A stretch of 64,000 nt of DNA from a virus, in the IMG/VR virus record IMGVR_UViG_3300046690_000339, positions 1 to 64,000 of that record. The stretch is one strand, 5' to 3'. The notes under the pieces are model-generated. The model searched no databases and was not told the origin of the DNA. It saw only the letters and a program-made list of their open reading frames with translations. The first letter of the stretch is position 1, and every line of letters starts with the position of its first letter. This document shows, piece after piece, positions 31,784 to 37,894 of the stretch. Made by a program: the position numbers and the translations under genes.

Positions 31784-34125
31784 ATTGCCCCTAACAGCGG
31801 CGCATCGTCATAACAACGCCGATTTCCCAGCTCACAATACTTCCGCTCCAAGTCCATCCCGATGCCGCGCCGGTTCATCTTGTCAGCGACTAGCGCCGTC
31901 GTCCCTGAACCGCTGAACGGGTCAAGAATGATCGCGCCGGGCTTCGATACCAGCTTGATGAGATACTCGATCAGGTCTTGAGGCTTGACGGTCGGATGAT
32001 TGTTGCCCTCGCCACGGTCGGCCTTGTCGGCCTTGGCGGTATAGTGAAATCTATTTGCTGAGTCCGCTTCCCCACGAACCGTATTGAATAGCGTGATGTT
32101 GAATGTGGCAGGCTCTACAGACCCATTTGATTTCCAGCGGCTTATTGTAATCGTCGTGATGTCGGTCCGCCTTTGGGTTGCCGCAATTTTCACAAGGCAA
32201 CCGTTCGGGAAAGGCTTTTCTTGCTGCAGCTCGGGCGAGACATTTTTTTCTAAACTCAGAATTGCTGTGATAAGCGACTCGCAAAGTTTTCTTAACTCTC
32301 TCGGCGTTGCGCTCATAAAATGGTGCGTTGAATCGCTTAATCCAAGTCGTCCTTGGCTGGCCAAAATTGCTGCATGACTTAGAGCAGAAGCGACGTGATC
32401 GCTTGACAGGAAAGAAAGGTCGTCGGCAGTATTCGCAAGGTCTTGATTCCATGCTATTATTATAGCCTTGGCGTTGCAAAAAAGCGACTCAATTTCATTC
32501 AAAGAAACAGTTTTAAAAAACCGTGACGCGCCGCCGGTGTCGCCATACCAGTCAATCGGGTCTGCCCCTCTACTCTCTGCACCATAAACATTGCCTTGAT
32601 GACCAGACGTTGTTTTGGCGCGACTAACTGTTTTACCGCTGGTCAATTCCCCGCTCTGCTCATCGAGCAGCGCCGCCGCTTCTTCGTCGAGGATTAGGTT
32701 GGCGGGCCAACGACCGACGTTGCTGTGATGATTCGCTTTTGTCGGATCGTAGTTATCGCCAAGGCCGGTTTGAGACGGTCGCCCATTCGCGCCGCATTTA
32801 TAATCGCCATCGAGGTTGATTCGACACCCGTCGATATTCAGCGCCCCGGTACCGTATCGCTGCACGTTTTCGGCTACAGTGCCGATGATCGGCTTGCGGG
32901 CGACGATGATCGGCTGGAACTTAGGCCGTAATCCCAGCCCTATTTCTTCCGGGTGTAAGCGCTGCGCCTCGTCGATAGCATCGCCTAGAACAGAAAGCTC
33001 TTGGATGGCGTTGATGCTCGTGACGACGGCGTTCAAATATCTTGCCGCAGGCAAGGCATTTAACTGTAACCCAGGCGCTTGCAACTCTGCCTTTATGATG
33101 ATGCTTGGAGTGAGCGCCGATAAGCATAACTTCAAGATTTTTAGGTCGATTGTCGGATTTGTTTTCGATTCCCTCTCGCTTGTGGTGGACGTGCTCATTT
33201 CGTCGAAGTGGGCGACCAAGGCGCTGCGCCATGACGACACGATGCTCAAGCTCGTATTTATCGCCGACACGCACAGCGACGTATCCGTCTTTGCGCGTAA
33301 ATCGTCCCAAATATTCTTTGGCTGCTCGACATCCCATCGAGCAAAAGCGAGCGCCGCGTCGTGCTCTGCTTGGCTTAACTTGAAATGTTGTTCCGCAATT
33401 CTCGCAGGTAATATCGACCATAGTTGCGCCTCCAATTTCAATAGGTTCGCAACTATTATACTCCGTTCCGTTGATTCTGGAAATGGTTTTTGTGCTACTA
33501 TGATATTTTCCCATGCGGGTTTAAGCGCCGTGCCCCAGCCTTGCCACTCTTTTGCGGCGTCGGTAGATGGTGCAGTGAGTTTTTCTATTCCATAACCAAA
33601 GATAGCAGTATTGTTTCGATTAGCTTCAGCTGCGGCCATCGTGACGCCGTTTCGTTTTGCCGCCTGAACATCTCCCCTAACTTTTTCTCCAACAATCTCC
33701 CGCTCCGCTCCTGCCGCCTTATCAATCGCCTTACTCACGTCCAACGATTTCGGAAATCCGCTGCCGTAGAGCCACATGATGCAATCACGAATCTCAAAGC
33801 CTGCGTCCTCGATTGCGCAGGTCAGCCGGTGAAACGTCCGCGTGCCGCCGAAGGCGAGCAGGTAAGCGCCGGGCTTGAGCACGCGGAGGGCTTCGAGCCA
33901 GTATTCAACTCCCGGCACAACGGCGTCCCATTTTTGGCCCATGAATCCGCCGCCAGTTGTTACACGCGAGCGACCTGCAGGAGATTTCAGATTCAACGAA
34001 GCCGCGCCGCTTCCGCCTTTTTTGTTTTGAGTAAGTCCGTAAGGCGGATCGGTGATGATGGCGTCCACCGAATTATCCTTCAGCGGTACTTGTCTTGCGT
34101 CGGCGTTGAGAATTTTCCAGCTCAT
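31777..34125 (-). CDS. DNA N4/N6-methyltransferase containing two nested HNH genes
   Basis: 782 codons without a stop. The catalytic TDPPYGL is at residue 26 and the SAM site DPFSGSGTTALV near 750, the permuted (beta) order. Between them the normal family text is broken twice. At about 200, LKPAWENIIVAQKP is followed by some 190 unfamiliar residues and then LRPKFQPIIVARKPIIGT. At about 535, GGASRFFKT is followed by some 155 unfamiliar residues and then SANRFHYTAKADKADRG. Each insert thus has an imperfect copy of the same motif at both sides. HNH genes lie in each insert in another frame. Such enzymes methylate adenine N6 or cytosine N4. Activity with both inserts is uncertain. Confidence 0.75.
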   Translation of the reverse strand: MSWKILNADARQVPLKDNSVDAIITDPPYGLTQNKKGGSGAASLNLKSPAGRSRVTTGGGFMGQKWDAVVPGVEYWLEALRVLKPGAYLLAFGGTRTFHRLTCAIEDAGFEIRDCIMWLYGSGFPKSLDVSKAIDKAAGAEREIVGEKVRGDVQAAKRNGVTMAAAEANRNNTAIFGYGIEKLTAPSTDAAKEWQGWGTALKPAWENIIVAQKPFPESTERSIIVANLLKLEAQLWSILPARIAEQHFKLSQAEHDAALAFARWDVEQPKNIWDDLRAKTDTSLCVSAINTSLSIVSSWRSALVAHFDEMSTSTTSERESKTNPTIDLKILKLCLSALTPSIIIKAELQAPGLQLNALPAARYLNAVVTSINAIQELSVLGDAIDEAQRLHPEEIGLGLRPKFQPIIVARKPIIGTVAENVQRYGTGALNIDGCRINLDGDYKCGANGRPSQTGLGDNYDPTKANHHSNVGRWPANLILDEEAAALLDEQSGELTSGKTVSRAKTTSGHQGNVYGAESRGADPIDWYGDTGGASRFFKTVSLNEIESLFCNAKAIIIAWNQDLANTADDLSFLSSDHVASALSHAAILASQGRLGLSDSTHHFMSATPRELRKLCESLITAILSLEKNVSPELQQEKPFPNGCLVKIAATQRRTDITTITISRWKSNGSVEPATFNITLFNTVRGEADSANRFHYTAKADKADRGEGNNHPTVKPQDLIEYLIKLVSKPGAIILDPFSGSGTTALVADKMNRRGIGMDLERKYCELGNRRCYDDAPLLGAMA
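32051..32452 (-). CDS. HNH-type endonuclease nested in the methyltransferase (insert 2)
   Basis: About 133 residues in a frame different from the surrounding methyltransferase. RPCEYCRRPF with RRFCSKSC makes a first zinc knuckle, and CENCGNPKADRHHDDYNKPL with CRACHIQHH makes the nuclease-type domain of a very widespread phage homing family. ATG at 32452 follows a weak AAGG; an in-frame TTG at 32479 is the other candidate. The methyltransferase frame is open over its full length. Confidence 0.75.
   Translation of the reverse strand: MESRPCEYCRRPFFPVKRSRRFCSKSCSNFGQPRTTWIKRFNAPFYERNAERVKKTLRVAYHSNSEFRKKCLARAAARKAFPERLPCENCGNPKADRHHDDYNKPLEIKWVCRACHIQHHAIQYGSWGSGLSK
32921..33421 (-). CDS. HNH endonuclease nested in the methyltransferase (insert 1)
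   Basis: 166 residues from ATG at 33421 with a perfect GGAGG 7 bases upstream. ITCENCGTTFQVKPS and RFCSMGCR form a zinc knuckle; YELEHRVVMAQRLGRPL, VHHKREGIENKSDNRPKNLE is the HNH domain; CLACGKIFERR...FCSRRC is a second knuckle. The plan is that of the gene at 20.2-21.0 kb. In the methyltransferase frame the GGAGG and ATG are read as LEAQLW. A strong ribosome site shows it is translated by itself from the same mRNA. Confidence 0.85.
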   Translation of the reverse strand: MVDITCENCGTTFQVKPSRARRGARFCSMGCRAAKEYLGRFTRKDGYVAVRVGDKYELEHRVVMAQRLGRPLRRNEHVHHKREGIENKSDNRPKNLEVMLIGAHSKHHHKGRVASAWVTVKCLACGKIFERRRHEHQRHPRAFCSRRCYRRGAALTPGRNRAGITA

Positions 34126-34132
34126 TTAAGCC
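34123..34132 (+). repeat. 10-bp direct repeat flanking the inserted methyltransferase, copy 2
   Basis: CATTTAAGCC, identical to 31774..31783. It covers the last Ala codon and stop of the hub N-terminal half and the ATG of the methyltransferase. Confidence 0.5.
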
Positions 34133-36429
34133 GCTACCCTCAAGTTCACCGGATCAGCCGCATCCAGCGCCACATATTTTCTAGGCAGCATCAGCACGCG
34201 CGGATCGCGTTCGAGCCAGTGCGTCGCGCTTAAAACCTCGGCAATCTGTTTCGCCTTGGTCGATGTCATCACAATAGCAAGATCTACCGTAACCACGTTT
34301 TTCGATTCGCTGTTTAATCGACCTGACGAAACAACGTGACCGGTTTGATAGCTCGCATCCTGATCTTTAAACCGTACGTGGACAATGACAGGGAGTTCGC
34401 TTTCCTGCGAGCGCGTGATTTCCTGCACCGGCGGAAGAGCGGCGTTCAAGTCGAGCCGCGCCGCACAATCCCCCTGCAGTATCGTCGCCACGGCATTATG
34501 TCCGCGCTTGCGGAAGTAAAGCATGTTGTCGCTTTCCGGCCCGTCATAGTAGGCATAGCGCTGGAGCGGTAGCGTGGCGTCGCGGCCTGTCATCTGCTGA
34601 TCGAGGGTGAAGCCGCGCACGCAATCGGTAAGCTCGGTGACGTTGAATTCGTTTTCTTCCATACCGCAAGCGATGCAGATATCACGCTGGATTTTCCACA
34701 GCGGACAGCACAGACCCTCGGCACCCGGTGCCCAGGCATGAACGGTGAAGTCATAAAATCCCCAAGTGCCAAAATTCCCGGTGTACCAAATTCCATTTCG
34801 GACAAAGAGCGTACCGTCGAGGCCCGAGTTGACATGAGGAGTCGCCGATTGACCAAGAAAAGTTATTTCGCCATCGTTCCAATCCCAAAAGAGCGCCGAG
34901 CCGAAAGTCTGTCCGGTATTGCCAAAAAGTCTTATTCGGGTATCGCTCTCGACGAAAAAATTTCGGACTTTATTCGTGCCAAGATCGTAACTTTGCACAA
35001 GCGACATATCTTCGGGGTCGAACTTATAAAGCATCGCGTGCGCGAGAATATTTCCGAATGCGTCAAAATTGACTCCGCGCAAGGCCCACAAAAAGTCATC
35101 GCCCATATTGATGCTGCTAAGACCGCCATGATCCGTCCAAAAGCTGTCGGCGATCTTACCGATCAATGCACCGCCATCCGCGTTGAATCGCTCGATCAGT
35201 GAAAATTTTCCTCCTGTCGGGACCCGACGCATCAAATAAAGATCGGTTCCCTTCTTCGCAAAGAAATCATAAGGCGGCTGCGGCGGCCCGATTGTTGTGA
35301 TAATTTTTCCTGCACGCACGAGCCAAGCTTTGCCGTCACTCGCGAAGAGCGCAGCCGGTTCGTCGCTGACTCCAGTCGCCATCACGCCGCCCAATTCGCT
35401 TGGGCTCGAATTGTCTGTAAAGACTGCCGGCGGTCGTTCTTCTTCGATGTATGATCCATCCGATAGCAGGCGAAACGCGCGAATGAAATACTCGCCTGCA
35501 TTGGGGCCGCTCGGAATGATGTCGGTATAGACTTGGCTCCCATGACCGACCATCATCAGAATTTCGCCGTTAGGATCGACATAGGACCAACTGCCGAAGC
35601 TACCGCTTGCGCCGCCCTCATCGGTCATCTGCCAGTAGCCTTTTTCCTGATAATTTTCATCGCCGTCCGTGTAGCACTCAAAAGAAAGATTCGGGATAGT
35701 CCCGTACTCCGTCGTCTCGAAATCTTGAAAGACGGCCAAGAATTGATTTCTATACGCCGTGGTATTACCGACGCCCTCGAAGGCTTCGATTAGCGCGGGC
35801 GGCAGCTGTTCTTCGTTGCCATCATAAAAAGTAACCGAGCCGGCGTTTCTGCCTTCGAGATTCTGCCCGGTGCCAATTAGGCTTTGCAGACTGGCATCCA
35901 TGCTGTGATCATAAATTAATTTTGGCCCGGCCCAGATTCGGATCACGCCACGGCAGTTCGACGCGCCATTTATCGCCACGGCAAAGTCGGCAAAGTACGT
36001 AAACGTTTCACCCGACGACCCACCTTTGCCCTTACCGCCGACGGTGTGCTTAAATGTGCGAATGCCACGACCGCCATGGCCGTCCGAGCCGATCCAGATC
36101 AAATTTCCTGCCATGCGATCGACGCCCCAGAATCGTTTGATCGGCGAGCCGAATGCGGCCGATTGAATGTGTGCGTCTTTCAGGCGCGGTCCGGTTACGC
36201 TTTGGTTTGCGCCTTGGAATATTGAAAACAGAGTTGAACTTATTGACCACGCCAGTTGCGCACTGGTGAGAATCGAGCTTACCGACCACGTTGCGGCGGC
36301 GGCAGTAGCGCCGGCCGCAACCTCGGCAGCAACCGCGCTCGCCGCCGCCACTCCGGTCGTCGCAGCTGCGCCGCCAGCGCCAATCTCGGCGGCGGAGCCG
36401 ACTGCCGCCATTATTGTAACAAAACTCAT
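34126..36429 (-). CDS. Tail hub protein, N-terminal half, with a propeller-like insert
   Basis: 767 residues. It begins with an Ala/Gly-rich helix, then GPRLKDAHIQSAAFGSPIKR and FWGVDRMAGNLIW, the start of gene-transfer-agent-type hub proteins, and FADFAVAING. From about 275 to 550 a foreign all-beta part is present with repeating blades (ALFASDGKAWLVRAGKIITT, LWALRGVNFDAFGNILAHAM, LFWDWNDGEITFLGQS). Family text resumes at CCPLWKIQRDICIACGM, VRGFTLDQQMT, YFRKRGH, and ends LPRKYVALDAADPVNLRVAA at a stop. The normal protein goes on; the rest is at 30574..31776. Confidence 0.75.
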   Translation of the reverse strand: MSFVTIMAAVGSAAEIGAGGAAATTGVAAASAVAAEVAAGATAAAATWSVSSILTSAQLAWSISSTLFSIFQGANQSVTGPRLKDAHIQSAAFGSPIKRFWGVDRMAGNLIWIGSDGHGGRGIRTFKHTVGGKGKGGSSGETFTYFADFAVAINGASNCRGVIRIWAGPKLIYDHSMDASLQSLIGTGQNLEGRNAGSVTFYDGNEEQLPPALIEAFEGVGNTTAYRNQFLAVFQDFETTEYGTIPNLSFECYTDGDENYQEKGYWQMTDEGGASGSFGSWSYVDPNGEILMMVGHGSQVYTDIIPSGPNAGEYFIRAFRLLSDGSYIEEERPPAVFTDNSSPSELGGVMATGVSDEPAALFASDGKAWLVRAGKIITTIGPPQPPYDFFAKKGTDLYLMRRVPTGGKFSLIERFNADGGALIGKIADSFWTDHGGLSSINMGDDFLWALRGVNFDAFGNILAHAMLYKFDPEDMSLVQSYDLGTNKVRNFFVESDTRIRLFGNTGQTFGSALFWDWNDGEITFLGQSATPHVNSGLDGTLFVRNGIWYTGNFGTWGFYDFTVHAWAPGAEGLCCPLWKIQRDICIACGMEENEFNVTELTDCVRGFTLDQQMTGRDATLPLQRYAYYDGPESDNMLYFRKRGHNAVATILQGDCAARLDLNAALPPVQEITRSQESELPVIVHVRFKDQDASYQTGHVVSSGRLNSESKNVVTVDLAIVMTSTKAKQIAEVLSATHWLERDPRVLMLPRKYVALDAADPVNLRVAA

Positions 36430-36995
36430 TATTTGCCCTCGGTGATCATTGCGGTGAAATCCTCGATAGCGCGTCGAAGCTCAAGATCGGCGGCCGTCGA
36501 GAGCAATCCAATCTCTTCATAGTTCTCGGCGATTAATTCATCTTCGATCTCGTCAATGTGAGATTCGTCGCCAAATTTAGTTAGATGGACGGTAAGCCAA
36601 AGCGTATCTTCGAGCGCCATGCCAACGCGCTTGGTTCCTGCTTCTGCAATAAAAACATCGCCCGCCTCATAAGCTATTTTGCCCGCCTCGGTAAAAGTTG
36701 CTCCCTTGCCTTTGAGCACAACTGTCATTGTCGCATGTCGATGGATCTTCCCGAACGTGACCGAGCCTTTAGGAATAACCACCTTTCGACCATAGACGCA
36801 GCATCTATACTCTTCATGGATCGGCGTGAAGTAATGCGTTAGGATCGCTTGGTCGGCGATATCTGTGAGTTGACCATCCTCAATCGCTTGCGCGATATTC
36901 TTTTCGCTCTCCAAAATAATCTGGCGCATCTCGATGCGCTCTCGCGAATTGATCGCAGGTCGAAAATTTTCAATGACTGGAAGATGCTTACTCAT
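36429..36995 (-). CDS. Cupin-like protein
   Basis: 188 residues. A cupin barrel is suggested by KVVIPKGSVTFGKIHRHATM (glycine and His ligands), VVLKGKGATFTEAGKIAYEA and VFIAEAGTKRVGMALEDTLW. An N-terminal helix and an acidic C-terminal helix flank it. It lies among tail tip genes, next to the NlpC/P60 gene. Phage cupins are known near tails, but the substrate is not clear; a metal-bound structural role is possible. Confidence 0.65.
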   Translation of the reverse strand: MSKHLPVIENFRPAINSRERIEMRQIILESEKNIAQAIEDGQLTDIADQAILTHYFTPIHEEYRCCVYGRKVVIPKGSVTFGKIHRHATMTVVLKGKGATFTEAGKIAYEAGDVFIAEAGTKRVGMALEDTLWLTVHLTKFGDESHIDEIEDELIAENYEEIGLLSTAADLELRRAIEDFTAMITEGK

Positions 36996-37416
36996 CTTCG
37001 AGTCCTTTATATCGATAGATTGCTACGATTCGGGTTTCTAGCATTGACTCGATCGGCGCTTCTTCGACATCCCGGTAATTCACCGCCTGAATCAGCGTAT
37101 TGCGAAACGTCAATATTCCAAGGTGCTGCGCATGATCGACCGAACGCATCCACGGAATATCACCAGGTAGGCGCTCATCTTTCGGCACGCGCAGAAACAA
37201 CCGATCAAGCGCGCCTTTCATCTTGATCGGGTCCGGCTGGCGCCCGTAGCCTTTGATGTCTGCCGAGCCGTCGTGCGGCAAGCATCCGCAGGTCAAGCCG
37301 ACGCCGAGTACTATGCCGGCGCAATCGACGCCGACAGATTTCAAACGACCCTGGTGTGCCCAAGGAGTTCCCTTCCAGGTCATTGCTTCGGCGACTATTT
37401 CATTGCGCGTCGGCAT
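36988..37416 (-). CDS. NlpC/P60 tail peptidase
   Basis: 142 residues. VAEAMTWKGTPWAHQGR is the entry helix of the phage cell-wall peptidase family; GVDCAGIVLG has the catalytic Cys and HAQHLGILT the His. Such enzymes open peptidoglycan from the tail tip at infection. Position between the hub and BR0599-type proteins is the same as in gene transfer agents (gp14). Confidence 0.85.
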   Translation of the reverse strand: MPTRNEIVAEAMTWKGTPWAHQGRLKSVGVDCAGIVLGVGLTCGCLPHDGSADIKGYGRQPDPIKMKGALDRLFLRVPKDERLPGDIPWMRSVDHAQHLGILTFRNTLIQAVNYRDVEEAPIESMLETRIVAIYRYKGLEDE

Positions 37417-37894
37417 TGATCATCTTGCTTATCGTCTTAATCCAAACAGCATCAGGTCGACGCAGTAGCCGACGATGTTCTTCGCTGACCGGCGTTCCTT
37501 CCCAATTGAGGCCGACCGAGGTCAATGTCCTTCCATTCTTCCATTCCTGCAAACTTAAAAACGTCCCGCCATTAGGCACGTCGCCGACGCGGTGCCAATC
37601 ATCCGGCCCGACGTGATACTGCGCGCTCCAATTGGCTTTGCCGTTTGAAAGGTCTTTTCCATTGACGATCAAAGGGACATGGTCGGACATGCAGTATTCA
37701 ATGCTGTCCACATCGGGATGCCTGTGGTCACGCGGGAATCCGAGGTTAGGGCGGATCATAAAAAGCTCGGCCTGAAATTGGCCCAAGCGAAACAAGATTT
37801 GTGAAAGCACTGAGCCATAATCGTAAAACTCCAAAGCGCGCAAATCGCCCAGCGGTTGGGCAATAAATAGTGGTACAAAACTCTCAAATTTCAT
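37400..37894 (-). CDS. Tail tip conserved protein
   Basis: 164 residues: FVPLFIAQPLGDLRALEFYD, FPRDHRHPDVDSIEYCMSDH, VGPDDWHRVGDVPNGGTFLS. His and Asp are placed as in a cupin-like metal site, although the fold is not certain. Both ends overlap neighbours, so it belongs to the tail tip operon. Confidence 0.5.
   Translation of the reverse strand: MKFESFVPLFIAQPLGDLRALEFYDYGSVLSQILFRLGQFQAELFMIRPNLGFPRDHRHPDVDSIEYCMSDHVPLIVNGKDLSNGKANWSAQYHVGPDDWHRVGDVPNGGTFLSLQEWKNGRTLTSVGLNWEGTPVSEEHRRLLRRPDAVWIKTISKMINADAQ

Noticed and set aside
32816-33595. Long plus-strand open frame of 259 codons opposite insert 1
   Set aside because: No ribosome site and no recognisable domain, and every neighbouring gene is on the other strand; it is explained by stop-poor sequence of the two overlapping minus-strand frames.
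31777-34125. Group I intron or intein as explanation of the two methyltransferase inserts
   Set aside because: The HNH genes fill almost all of each insert, leaving no room for a ribozyme core, and no Cys/Ser start with terminal His-Asn of inteins is seen at the insert ends.
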